64,000 nucleotides of DNA, taken from Granulicella sapmiensis (GTDB lineage: Bacteria > Acidobacteriota > Terriglobia > Terriglobales > Acidobacteriaceae). The stretch lies in NCBI GenBank assembly GCA_026225395.1, contig JAMFSR010000002.1:1-64000 (forward strand), given 5' to 3'. The position numbers and the translations under genes were made by a program. Positions within the stretch are counted from its first letter, which is position 1; each line of letters begins with the position of its first letter. The notes under the pieces are model-generated. The model ran no database searches, had not been told where the DNA came from, and worked only from the letters and a program-made list of their open reading frames with translations. Below, one piece after another: positions 52,443 to 61,233 of this stretch.

Positions 52443-53037
52443 TCAACTCCTCGTCCACTGCAATCTTTCAGCGTTTCGAATCCTATCCGAGAACAAGCTT
52501 TTGTTCCTGGGTACAAGGCTTCCACACTTCAACACACAGATCCTGTCTTTCCACTTTTGCGCAGCTTGAATTGAAAGCTGTGGCTAACTGGTCTTCACGA
52601 TTGCCGAGTGTTTATGCGGTTTTGTCCCATCTGCCCACATCACGAGGTACTCTTCCCTGTAGCCGCTCCACGCCGCGTGTGCATAACTGGCAAATCTACG
52701 GACGCATTCCGGAGCGGGGTTCCGGTCCTCCGCATTCCTCGATTTCGCGATCCCAGTTCTCTAAAGCTGGTCCATACCCTAAGTCACACATCCATCAGGG
52801 GATCGTCCTGATATCCACTCTTCCACCCACAACGACTACTACTGCTAATAAATCTCTTCCTTTCACTTAGTTTTGTAGAAGCATTCGCACCCGCAGCGGC
52901 CAATCACCCTCCACTAACTCCGTACCTGTACCCCACAAAATATCGCCGATATTCACAGCCTTCCCGCGCCCTAGAATCAACTCAACCTCTGCCCAGAACA
53001 CAAAGGGCCTAGCGCGCAAGCCAAGGGAGAAACCACC
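52443..53037. other. oriC: Putative chromosomal replication origin (oriC)
   Basis: 595 non-coding bases upstream of dnaN. A perfect DnaA box TTATGCACA (minus strand) is at 52678-52686; near matches are TTAGCCACA (minus, 52579-52587), ATATTCACA (52949-52957) and ATATCCACT (52811-52819). After the last comes a C-rich stretch and then CTACTACTGCTAATA (52836-52850), whose other strand reads 3'-GAT GAT GAC GAT TAT, the DnaA-trio pattern, followed by an AT-rich run. The orientation toward dnaN is the same as in the Bacillus origin. Function is inferred. Confidence 0.65.
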
Positions 53038-54207
53038 GTGTCCACCGCCACCATCACGCCCGACGTCGCAGCGCCTACCGGCAACCTCGAAATCTCGGTC
53101 TCCCGCGCCGAGCTTCTTCGCGAGCTCACCGCCGCGCAGTCGGTCGTCGAGCGCAAGACCACCATTCCGATTCTTTCGAACTTCCTCTTCGAGGCGACCG
53201 AAGGCAAGTTGACGATCACGGCTACGGACCTCGATCAGTCGCTGAAGACCTCCTGCGCGGCCAAGGTGAAAAAGACCGGCGCATGCACCATCCCCGCCCG
53301 CAAGCTGTTCGACTACATCAAGCTGCTGCCTGAGGGCGATATTTCCATCAAGCTGATGGACAACCACTGGGTGCAGATCCGGGCTGGGCGGTCGAATACC
53401 AAAATGGTTGGCATGGCCCGCGCGAACTTCCCGCAGGTGCCCGAGTTCCCCGGCTCCGGCGTCTTTAAGATCAACGCCGCCAGCCTGAAGAACATGATCG
53501 CGAAGACGATCTTCGCCATCTCCAACGAGGAGTCCCGCTACACGCTGAATGGAGCGCTGCTGGTGCTCAAGGCTGAGTCCATGGCGATGGTCGCGACCGA
53601 TGGCCACCGCCTCGCGCACATCGAAAAGCTTGGCGAGAACCTCGAAGGCATCTCCGGCGAAAAGAAGACGCTGATCCCGCGCAAAGCGCTGGCGGAGCTC
53701 ATGAGCTTGCTGGGCGGTTCGGACTCGGACTTCGTCGAGTTCGCCGATGACGACCAATCGCTGTTCTTCCGTATTGGTGGACGCGTGCTGACCAGCCGCA
53801 AGCTTACCGGCCAGTTCCCCAACTACGAGGCCGTGCTGCCGCGCGACAACACCAAGTTCGTCATCGTTCGCTCGGAAGACCTGATGGCTTCGATTCAGCG
53901 TGTTGCGCAGTTTGCGGATGAGCGTTCGGGCGCGATCAAGATTCGCCTCGAGCAGAACGAGCTCAAGCTTTCGGCGCAGTCCACGGACTCCGGCGAGTCC
54001 GAAGACATCATTGAAACGCCTTACAACTACGACCCGCTTGTCGTCGGCTTCAACAGCTCCTACCTGGTCGATTTCCTGCGCGCTACCGGTGTGACCGGCG
54101 AAGTGCGGTTGGAGTTTAAGGATGCGCAGTCGGCTGGCCAGATGCGTCCTGAGGATGCCAACGACGACGTCAAATATCGCTACATCCTCATGCCCATGCG
54201 CATCTGA
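53038..54207 (+). CDS. dnaN: DNA polymerase III sliding clamp subunit beta
   Basis: Ring-forming processivity clamp, 389 residues in three repeated domains. EISVSRAELLRELTAAQSVV, RKTTIPILSNFLFEATEGKL, ALLVLKAESMAMVATDGHRL and the C-terminal YRYILMPMRI are family blocks. The start is GTG with AAGGGAGA eight bases before. It adds about 15 residues before the usual N-terminus. Confidence 0.97.
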   Translation: MSTATITPDVAAPTGNLEISVSRAELLRELTAAQSVVERKTTIPILSNFLFEATEGKLTITATDLDQSLKTSCAAKVKKTGACTIPARKLFDYIKLLPEGDISIKLMDNHWVQIRAGRSNTKMVGMARANFPQVPEFPGSGVFKINAASLKNMIAKTIFAISNEESRYTLNGALLVLKAESMAMVATDGHRLAHIEKLGENLEGISGEKKTLIPRKALAELMSLLGGSDSDFVEFADDDQSLFFRIGGRVLTSRKLTGQFPNYEAVLPRDNTKFVIVRSEDLMASIQRVAQFADERSGAIKIRLEQNELKLSAQSTDSGESEDIIETPYNYDPLVVGFNSSYLVDFLRATGVTGEVRLEFKDAQSAGQMRPEDANDDVKYRYILMPMRI

Positions 54208-54250
54208 GGTCCTGCGCGGACGGCGAGACGCGCTTCGCGCTAAAGACAAA

Positions 54251-54282
54251 AGCAAGGCCCGCTACCCATGCGGGCCTTTGCT
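54251..54282. terminator. Hairpin terminator after dnaN
   Basis: Stem AGCAAGGCCCGC / GCGGGCCTTTGCT with one bulged T and a TACCCAT loop, 44 bases after dnaN. Only a short T run follows. Confidence 0.7.
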
Positions 54283-54382
54283 GTTTGGAGCAGATGTTCT
54301 GGCTGCGTGGAACAATGGCTTCCCCGATGCGTACTATCTCCTGAGCGCAAGCCACCAGCCTGAGTTCACGAGGAAGGTACGA

Positions 54383-55441
54383 ATGAACTCCGCCACGCCG
54401 TTGCGTTCCACTGCCAATCCTATCTTCTACGGTCCTATGGGTCTGCGGGCCGGTTGGGGGATCCTGCTGTATCTTGCGGTCGTTATCTTGGTCATCGTCA
54501 CGTCTAACGGGATTCACCGCCACGTTCGAAACCACCAGAGGCAGGTACAGGCCGAGGCCCATCGCCTGAATCCGCTGGCGCCGCTGCCGCCTAAACCTGC
54601 CCCTGTTGACCCTGCCGCTCCGCAGTCGATGCGCACACCGATGATCGTTGAATGCGTTGCGCTTATGGTCCTCTTTCTTCTTACCTGGCTGCTTTCGCAT
54701 TTGGAGCATCGCCGATTCGGTGTCTACGGGCTGGGTGGGCCGGGTCGCGTTCGGCGCTTCTTCAGCGGTGTTGGCTGGGGTCTTGCCGCGATCACCCTAC
54801 TCATTGTTATGCTGGCGCGGTTTCACTTCCTCAGTTTCGACGCGCGCCTGCTGTACGGCTCGGAAATCCTTTACTGGGGCTTTGTGCAGCTTGTGGGGTT
54901 TTTCCTTGTGGGTGTGGCGGAGGAGTACTTCTTCCGAGGCTATCTGCAGTTCACGTTGACCCGCGGCCTCCTTTCGCTGGGGCAACGGCTCTCGCCCAGC
55001 CACGCGCGTGCCGTGGCTTTCTGGATGGCCGCGGCCATTACGTCCGCGTTCTTTGGTTTCGCGCACAGCAACAATGACGGTGAAACCGCGCTTGGCCTGG
55101 TGCAGCTCTTCCTCTATGCCCTGATCTGCGTGTTGGCGCTTTGGCGCACGGGCTCCCTTTGGTGGGGCATCGGCTTTCACATGGCGTGGGATTGGGGCCA
55201 GTCGTTCCTGTATGGCGTTCCGGACAGCGGGATGCTGTGGCAAGGACGTCTGTTCGCTACCCATGCTGCGGGCAGGGCGTTTTATTCCGGTGGCACGGTG
55301 GGGCCGGAAGGCAGCATCCTTGTGTTGCCGCTGCTTGTGCTTCCGTTGCTGGTGTTGTATTTCACGCGCATGTCGCCCCAGCCGCCGCTGGAACAGGATT
55401 CCGAGCTCTTGCAAACGGCAAGCCTCGCTCCTGCATCGTAA
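54383..55441 (+). CDS. CPBP family intramembrane protease (CAAX-like)
   Basis: Integral membrane protein of 352 residues with about eight helices. The Abi/CPBP motifs are EEYFFRGYLQFTL (motif 1, EExxxR), SAFFGFAHSNND (motif 2, FxxxH) and WWGIGFHMAWDWGQSF (motif 3). In bacteria such proteins cleave membrane substrates or act in bacteriocin immunity. GAGGAAGG precedes the ATG at 54383; the frame reaches back into dnaN only by chance. Confidence 0.9.
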   Translation: MNSATPLRSTANPIFYGPMGLRAGWGILLYLAVVILVIVTSNGIHRHVRNHQRQVQAEAHRLNPLAPLPPKPAPVDPAAPQSMRTPMIVECVALMVLFLLTWLLSHLEHRRFGVYGLGGPGRVRRFFSGVGWGLAAITLLIVMLARFHFLSFDARLLYGSEILYWGFVQLVGFFLVGVAEEYFFRGYLQFTLTRGLLSLGQRLSPSHARAVAFWMAAAITSAFFGFAHSNNDGETALGLVQLFLYALICVLALWRTGSLWWGIGFHMAWDWGQSFLYGVPDSGMLWQGRLFATHAAGRAFYSGGTVGPEGSILVLPLLVLPLLVLYFTRMSPQPPLEQDSELLQTASLAPAS

Positions 55442-55459
55442 GATGGCAGGAGCGTCGCC

Positions 55460-55978
55460 ATGAGCAAACGCAACATCCCTCTCGGTATTCTCGCCGGCAT
55501 TGCTGGAGGCCTCGTCGCTTCTTTCGTCATGAACGAGTTCATCACCGGCCCAGGAAGCAAGCTCTCAAAGGCCGTCGAAACGCCCGACGAGCAGGAGCAA
55601 TTGGAAGCCCTGAGCGACGGCGAAGACGCCACGATGAAGGCCGCGGACCTCATAGCTGCGATAGCCACCGGCGGACAACATCTCACGCATCAACAGCGTG
55701 CCGCTGCGGGCCCGGCCATTCACTATGCCTTCGGCGGACTTATGGGCGGCCTGTATGGTGGGCTGGCAGAGATCTCCTCGGCCGCTACCGCCGGCTTCGG
55801 GACGACTTTTGGTTCCGTGCTGTTCACTGGCGCCGATCTCTTCGCGGTACCGGTGCTGAAGCTGGCGCCGAGGCCCACGGAAGAACCCACCTCCGCGCTG
55901 GCTACGCCTCTCGCCGCGCACCTGGTGTACGGTGCGACCACGGAGCTTATCCGCCGTTTTGTCTGCAAGTTGTTGTAA
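55460..55978 (+). CDS. DUF1440/YagU-like membrane protein
   Basis: A 172-residue, Gly/Ala-rich protein with three to four hydrophobic stretches (LGILAGIAGGLVASFVMNEF; IHYAFGGLMGGLYGGLAEIS; TPLAAHLVYGATTELIRRFV). It resembles DUF1440 (E. coli YagU, linked to acid tolerance), but the match is moderate. It is 18 bases after the CPBP protease gene and probably cotranscribed. Confidence 0.65.
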   Translation: MSKRNIPLGILAGIAGGLVASFVMNEFITGPGSKLSKAVETPDEQEQLEALSDGEDATMKAADLIAAIATGGQHLTHQQRAAAGPAIHYAFGGLMGGLYGGLAEISSAATAGFGTTFGSVLFTGADLFAVPVLKLAPRPTEEPTSALATPLAAHLVYGATTELIRRFVCKLL

Positions 55979-55983
55979 GTGAG

Positions 55984-56580
55984 TTAGTACAACCGCACCA
56001 CAATACCCGCTCCAAACGTTTGCAGCGTGTGGCTGGTGTTCGTCGCGCCGCTACTGGTCAGCTGCCCCGCGCCGTACTCCAGCCGGGCCGCAATGTGCGG
56101 AAACACCGTAAAGTCGCCGCCAAACTGGAACTGGTATGCGAAGCTGCTGGTTTTGTTGTAGCTGGTTCCGTTGTTAGTGCCTGCCACCCCGATCTCCGCC
56201 TGCACATAGGGATTGAACGGCAGCACGGGAACCCCGCTGCCATCCAGCCGGAAGCCCACCAGGCCGGCGGCAATCTTGTTGCCGTAGGGCGTGGAATTTG
56301 CGCTGTTCTGGATCACTCCGCGGAAGTCCGTACCAAACCGTGCCGGCCCCATCCGCACAAAGTCGTCATACACGCCGAACGTTCCGCCTAACGCGGTCAT
56401 GCCGCCGCTCTCATCGCTCTTGGTTCCATTTCCCACACCCAACCCTGAGTAGTGGCCCGCGCTGAACATCGCATAGGGCGAGATCTGCGCCGTCGCGGGG
56501 CGGCCTCCCAAACTCAGCATGCCGCCGATCAACAGCAAAACCACGCCACGCAGCAAGCGATTCAATTTTGAGCAATCCAT
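55984..56580 (-). CDS. Outer-membrane beta-barrel protein
   Basis: A 198-residue exported protein. The signal peptide (LLRGVVLLLIGGMLSLGGRP then ATAQ) is followed by alternating beta strands (ISPYAMFSAGHYSG; AYQFQFGGDFTVFPHIAARL) and a C-terminal strand ending in Tyr (FGAGIVVRLY), as expected for an OmpA/OmpW-like 8-stranded barrel. GGGGGA before the ATG at 56580 sets the start. Function unknown. Confidence 0.8.
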   Translation of the reverse strand: MDCSKLNRLLRGVVLLLIGGMLSLGGRPATAQISPYAMFSAGHYSGLGVGNGTKSDESGGMTALGGTFGVYDDFVRMGPARFGTDFRGVIQNSANSTPYGNKIAAGLVGFRLDGSGVPVLPFNPYVQAEIGVAGTNNGTSYNKTSSFAYQFQFGGDFTVFPHIAARLEYGAGQLTSSGATNTSHTLQTFGAGIVVRLY

Positions 56581-56784
56581 GGAGTCCCCCATCACAAGCC
56601 TAGCTCTGACCGCACACGTCAAACAGTGCCAGCCTTGGTACGTTCAGATGCTACGGTTTCCCACAAACATCCACAGGCGCACCCATCCAGTTAACGCGAT
56701 GCGCGCCACAAAGTCGCGAAACTTGGCGCTTCTACTTTGTGAGCTTTGAGTCAAGGCTTTTTGCCCGCCTTGCCCGAGTCCTGT

Positions 56785-58014
56785 CTACAGCACTCGGCTG
56801 TGCCGGTAGCCCTCAGCTGTCAGCGAAGCGAGCAGTTCTTCCACCTGCTCGCGCCCGCGCGTTTCCATCGTGATGTCGATGGTCGTATCGCCCAGGTTCA
56901 CGCCGTAGTAAGCCCGGTTATACAAAGTATCCACAATGTTCGCTCTATGGCTTGCGATCAGCTTCGTCAGGTCCGTCAGTGCGCCGGGGCGGTCCAGCAG
57001 ATGGATGCGCAGCCGAATCAAGCGCCCATCCTGCACCAGGCCGCGCTCAATGATGCGGCTCAGCAGCGTCACATCGATATTGCCGCCGCATACCAGCACA
57101 GCCGTCTTCACGCCCGCTGGCAGCGGAGTCCGCTTCTGCAATAGCGCTGCCAGAGCCGTGGCGCCGGCGCCTTCCGCCAGCGTCTTTTCTTTTTCCAGCA
57201 GCGTGAGAATGGAGCTCGCGATCTCATCTTCATCGACGGTCACAATCTCATCGACGTACTTCTTAACTACGGGGAACGTTTTATCTCCCGCACGCCGCAC
57301 CGCGATGCCATCGGCGATCGTCGTCGCAGGCTCCAGCGTCACCGGATGGCCTGCCGCAATCGCGGCCGACATGGAGTTCAGCTTCGCGGTCTGCACGCCG
57401 ATCACGCGCACGTTCGGGTTCGATTCCTTCACCGCGCACGCGATGCCGCCGATCAGCCCACCGCCGCCGATTGGAACAACCACAGCCTCAAGCCCATCGA
57501 TCTGTTCCAGCAACTCCAGCCCAATCGTGCCCTGCCCCGCCATCACCAGCATGTCGTCAAAGGGATGGATAAACGTCATGCCTTCGGCTTCGCAGAACCG
57601 CTTCGCCTCGGCTGCCGCCTCATCGTAGTTCGCGCCATGCAGCACCACTTCAGCGCCAAATCCGCGCGTCGCGGTCACTTTCACCAGCGGAGTCGTCTGC
57701 GGCATCACAATCACCGCGCGAATCCCACGTTGCGTCGCGTGATAGGCCACACCCTGCGCATGGTTACCGGCGCTTGCCGCGACAACACCACGGCGGCCTT
57801 CCTCCGCGGTCAGCGTGGCAATCTTGTTCAGTGCTCCACGTTCCTTAAAGCTGCCTGTCATCTGCAGGTTCTCAAGCTTCAGAAAAACGTTCTGACCCGT
57901 AATACGCGAAAGCGTTTCCGAGTGATTGCACGGCGAGTAATAGATCGAGCTACGAATGCGCTCGCGAGCCGCAAGCACATCCTCCAGCGTAAGGTTGGTG
58001 TCCACAGAAGTCAT
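56785..58014 (-). CDS. ilvA: Threonine ammonia-lyase
   Basis: PLP enzyme converting threonine to 2-oxobutanoate and ammonia, 409 residues. The PLP lysine is in MTGSFKERGALNKI; the cofactor phosphate loop is PIGGGGLIGGIACAVKE; SAGNHAQGVAYHA is the Ser/Gly/Asn loop. A single C-terminal ACT domain (RLRIHLLDRPGALTDLTKLI) suggests effector control, as in the catabolic/ACT-containing subfamily rather than the long two-ACT-like IlvA. ATG at 58014 (MTSVDTNLTLEDVL). Confidence 0.95.
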   Translation of the reverse strand: MTSVDTNLTLEDVLAARERIRSSIYYSPCNHSETLSRITGQNVFLKLENLQMTGSFKERGALNKIATLTAEEGRRGVVAASAGNHAQGVAYHATQRGIRAVIVMPQTTPLVKVTATRGFGAEVVLHGANYDEAAAEAKRFCEAEGMTFIHPFDDMLVMAGQGTIGLELLEQIDGLEAVVVPIGGGGLIGGIACAVKESNPNVRVIGVQTAKLNSMSAAIAAGHPVTLEPATTIADGIAVRRAGDKTFPVVKKYVDEIVTVDEDEIASSILTLLEKEKTLAEGAGATALAALLQKRTPLPAGVKTAVLVCGGNIDVTLLSRIIERGLVQDGRLIRLRIHLLDRPGALTDLTKLIASHRANIVDTLYNRAYYGVNLGDTTIDITMETRGREQVEELLASLTAEGYRHSRVL

Positions 58015-58061
58015 TGTCTCTATCGTATTCCTAACAAGTCTCTCGCGAACCACCTCAGGAC

Positions 58062-58111
58062 TTGTCATCCTGACCCTGAGCGAAGCCGAAGGGGAAGGAT
58101 CTGCTGTTTGC
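58062..58111. repeat. Interspersed 'GTCATCCTGA...CTGCTGTTTGC' repeat, copy 2
   Basis: TTGTCATCCTGACC, a variable GAGCGAAGCCGAAG segment, then GGATCTGCTGTTTGCC. It shares both ends with 14468-14503 and lies between ddl and ilvA. Confidence 0.75.
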
Positions 58112-58134
58112 CAGCAGTAGCACAGTGCCAAAGG

Positions 58135-59241
58135 CTACTTGCTAAAGCTAGTCTCCAGCTTCTCCTTATGCCGCTCCATCGCGAGCTCAATCAACCGGTC
58201 GATCAGCTTCTTATAGGGCAAACCACTCGCCCCCCACAGCTTCGGATACATACTGATCGAGGTAAATCCAGGCATCGTGTTGATCTCGTTCAACACGATC
58301 TCTGTGCCTTTGCCATCGCGCCTTGGAGCCATGAGGAAGTCCACACGCGCGAGGCCCGCACAGTCGCAGGCACGGAAGGCGGCGATCGCCATCGCGCGAA
58401 TCTTCTTTGCATCGGCTGCCGATAACTTCGCTGGAATAATGCTCACACTCTCATCGGCGCCGTTGAGTTCGTACTTGGCTTCGTAGTCATAGAACTCTTT
58501 TGCGGGAACGATCTCACCGACGACGCTGGCCTCTGGTGTGTCGTTACCGAGGACAGCGACTTCGAGCTCGCGCGGCTTTACGCCGGGCCCACCGACACCT
58601 TGCTCGATCACGATCTTGCGATCGAAGCTCGCCGCAAGATCCATCGCAGCCGCAAGGTCTGCACGCGACTTCACTTTGCTGATCCCAACCGAGCTCCCAA
58701 GGTTCGCCGGCTTTACAAACAGCGGATATGCCAACGCCTTTTCGATCACCTTCATGCACTTCTTCGCATCAGCCTTCCACTCACTGCGCAGCAACGTTAC
58801 GTGCGGTGTCTGCGGCAGACCCGCGGCGAAGAACATCCGCTTCATCGCATCCTTATCCATGCCGGCCGAAGAACCCAGCACACCCGAACCCACATAAGGA
58901 ATATCCGCCAACTCAAACAGCCCCTGGATCGTGCCATCCTCGCCGAACGTTCCATGCAACACGGGAAACACTACATCGAGGCCCGTGCCTGCCATAGGGT
59001 TTGTAGCCGCAACGGCCAGGCTCACACTCCCACCCGCAAGAGCAGCGCCAGTAACGCCCAGCAGCTTTTGCGCCTGCGTTCCACCGAGCCACTTACCCTG
59101 CTTGTTGATGCCGAGCTCGACGACGTCGTACTTCTTGCGGTCGATTGCCTCAAGGATCGATCGCGCCGAGCGCAGCGAGATCTCATGTTCACCGCTCTTA
59201 CCGCCAAATAAAATGCCTACACGCAGTTTCTTCTTTGCCAT
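58135..59241 (-). CDS. ddl: D-alanine-D-alanine ligase
   Basis: ATP-grasp enzyme making D-Ala-D-Ala for peptidoglycan, 368 residues. RVGILFGGKSGEHEISLRSA, VVFPVLHGTFGEDGTIQGLF, the glycine loop LGSSVGISKVKSRADLAAAM and FLMAPRRDGKGTEIVLNEIN followed by TMPGFTSIS are the family motifs. Tyr in YDYEAKYELNG is consistent with the serine/omega loop of Ala-Ala ligases. It precedes ilvA on the same strand. Confidence 0.96.
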   Translation of the reverse strand: MAKKKLRVGILFGGKSGEHEISLRSARSILEAIDRKKYDVVELGINKQGKWLGGTQAQKLLGVTGAALAGGSVSLAVAATNPMAGTGLDVVFPVLHGTFGEDGTIQGLFELADIPYVGSGVLGSSAGMDKDAMKRMFFAAGLPQTPHVTLLRSEWKADAKKCMKVIEKALAYPLFVKPANLGSSVGISKVKSRADLAAAMDLAASFDRKIVIEQGVGGPGVKPRELEVAVLGNDTPEASVVGEIVPAKEFYDYEAKYELNGADESVSIIPAKLSAADAKKIRAMAIAAFRACDCAGLARVDFLMAPRRDGKGTEIVLNEINTMPGFTSISMYPKLWGASGLPYKKLIDRLIELAMERHKEKLETSFSK

Positions 59242-59333
59242 GGACTTCCAGTTTCGATGATGTGTAGCTGTGCATCGCGGAGATTTGCTTGCGGAATCTC
59301 GGTAGCTACTCTGCCAGGGTGCATATCCTCACT

Positions 59334-59717
59334 TTATGACGGGTTGTAGAACTTCAATCCGGGAACCGCGAAATCCTTCTTGTTATCTGTCCAGACGGGT
59401 GAGCCCCGCTCCAACGCTGTGGCGGCCACGATCATGTCATCCAATTGCAGCGTGATGCCTCGCCTAGCTGCTGCGTTCTTAAGCTCACCGGCTCTCTTGG
59501 CTATGGAGTATGTGACTGGATATACCTCGATTGCTGCGAGGAGCCGCTCCGTTTGCTCTCCTTCGTCTTGTCGCGATCCCGCATAGATCTCCGCCACGTT
59601 GACTGCGGAGGTTGCTAGGATATCGCCGGTTGCGAGGACGTTTTGCATGGCACGAACGCAGGCAGGCTTCTTGCGGAGCGCATCGATCAGCGCTGTGGAA
59701 TCAAGGATAACGGTCAT
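59334..59717 (-). CDS. vapC: VapC-type PIN-domain toxin
   Basis: A 127-residue ribonuclease toxin. Acidic residues expected for the PIN site are in VILDSTALIDAL, SAVNVAEIYAG, QLDDMIVAATAL and TDNKKDF. It overlaps the upstream antitoxin gene by four bases. Different in sequence from the PIN toxin at 28264. Confidence 0.9.
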   Translation of the reverse strand: MTVILDSTALIDALRKKPACVRAMQNVLATGDILATSAVNVAEIYAGSRQDEGEQTERLLAAIEVYPVTYSIAKRAGELKNAAARRGITLQLDDMIVAATALERGSPVWTDNKKDFAVPGLKFYNPS

Positions 59718-60004
59718 TCGGTTTCAGTCAGCTTGCGTGCGATCCGCTTTTGCCGAGGACTCACATAACGCCGCATCCGATGCACATACTCCGCCGTTCC
59801 AAGCCTCGCCAACTCAGGGTGATCTTCATCTTTCCAGGCCGGCTCGGGGTCTGCGAGGAACGCGAGCAACCGCCGGCGGCGCAACTCAGCCTTCGCCGTT
59901 TCAACGAGAAACGCGCTTCGGCCTCTAGGGCCGACGACTGAATCGATCTCCGCGATCAATTCATCCGGTAATGTAATGTGTGCTCTAGTTGCGCCCATAG
60001 CCAT
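59714..60004 (-). CDS. Ribbon-helix-helix antitoxin (VapB-like)
   Basis: A 96-residue antitoxin. ATRAHITLPDELIAEIDSVV followed by GRSAFLVETAKAELRRRRLL is a ribbon-helix-helix DNA-binding domain; the C-terminal part should cover the PIN toxin. Two in-frame ATGs (60004, 59998) are possible. Lies 23 bases after ychF and may be partly transcribed with it. Confidence 0.87.
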   Translation of the reverse strand: MAMGATRAHITLPDELIAEIDSVVGPRGRSAFLVETAKAELRRRRLLAFLADPEPAWKDEDHPELARLGTAEYVHRMRRYVSPRQKRIARKLTETE

Positions 60005-60027
60005 ATCCCACTATCAGTGTGCCATAG

Positions 60028-61128
60028 CTAGACGTTGAACTTGAAGAACAAAATATCTCCGTCCTTGACCACATACTCTTTGCCTTCGGACCGCAGAAGC
60101 CCGGCTTCCTTCACCGCCTGCTCGCTGCCCAGCCGGAACAGGTCCTCGCAGGCGTAGCAATCGGCCTTGATGAACCCGCGCTCAAAGTCCGAGTGAATTA
60201 CCCCTGCCGCTCCGGGAGCTTTCGTCCCTCGTTTGATGGTCCAAGCCCGCACTTCCTGCACGCCGGAGGTGAAGTATGTAATCAGCTCGAGCAAGCGGTA
60301 CGCCGCATGGATCAGACGATTCAGTCCCGGCTCCGACAAACCCGCAGCCTCCAGAAACTCCGTCCGCTCCGCCGGCTCTAACTGCGAAATCTCCGCTTCC
60401 ATCGCGCCGCAGATCCGCACCACTTCGCTGTTTTCTTCCGCGGCGCGTGCTTCTACGAGCTTCGTGAACTCGTTGCCATCGGCGATACCCGCCTCGTCCA
60501 CGTTGGCCACATAAAGCTGCGGCTTCATCGTGATCAAAAACAGATCGCGGGCGACCAGCTTCTCTGCGTCTTCAAGCTCTGCGGTTCGCGCGGGCTTGCC
60601 CGCATTCAGCACTTCCAGCAACTTCTGGATAGTCGAAAGCTCGGTCTTCTGCGCTGCGGTAGCGGAGTTGCTCTTGGCTGCTTTTTCCGCCTTCGCGAGG
60701 CGCTTTTCTACCGTATCGAGGTCGGCCAGCAGTAGCTCAGTATTGATGATGTCGATGTCGTGGATCGGGTTCACGCCGCCTGCGACGTGGATGACTTCGG
60801 GGTCAGAGAAGCACCGCACCACGTGCAGAATCGCATCCGTCTGGCGGATGTGGCTCAGGAACTGGTTACCCAAGCCCTCCCCCTTGCTCGCGCCCTCCAC
60901 AATTCCGGCAATGTCGACGAACTCCATCGTCGTCGGCACAATCGAGTTCGGCTTCACCATGGTCACGATGCGGTCCATCCGCGTATCAGGTACCGGCACA
61001 ATCCCCACATTCGGATCGATCGTGCAAAACGGATAGTTCGCCGCCTGGGCTTTCGACGAGGTCAACGCGTTGAAGATAGTGGACTTTCCGACGTTCGGCA
61101 GTCCGACAATTCCGCAGTTCAGAGGCAT
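60028..61128 (-). CDS. ychF: Redox-regulated ATPase YchF
   Basis: OBG-family nucleotide hydrolase of 366 residues that prefers ATP. GIVGLPNVGKSTIFNALT (G1), FVDIAGIVEGASKGEGLGNQ (G3), and NVDE in place of NKxD (G4) explain the ATP preference. A coiled-coil and a TGS domain close the protein (AWTIKRGTKAPGAAGVIHSD). AAAGGAAA eight bases before the ATG sets the start at 61128. Confidence 0.96.
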   Translation of the reverse strand: MPLNCGIVGLPNVGKSTIFNALTSSKAQAANYPFCTIDPNVGIVPVPDTRMDRIVTMVKPNSIVPTTMEFVDIAGIVEGASKGEGLGNQFLSHIRQTDAILHVVRCFSDPEVIHVAGGVNPIHDIDIINTELLLADLDTVEKRLAKAEKAAKSNSATAAQKTELSTIQKLLEVLNAGKPARTAELEDAEKLVARDLFLITMKPQLYVANVDEAGIADGNEFTKLVEARAAEENSEVVRICGAMEAEISQLEPAERTEFLEAAGLSEPGLNRLIHAAYRLLELITYFTSGVQEVRAWTIKRGTKAPGAAGVIHSDFERGFIKADCYACEDLFRLGSEQAVKEAGLLRSEGKEYVVKDGDILFFKFNV

Positions 61129-61233
61129 GATGCTGGTTTCCTTTTCACCTACTATTGGAACACGCTCGAAAGCCTCTTTCCACGCCCCGATCCTCAACCG
61201 AACCCTCGAACGATGTTGCAACATCTAATTCCC

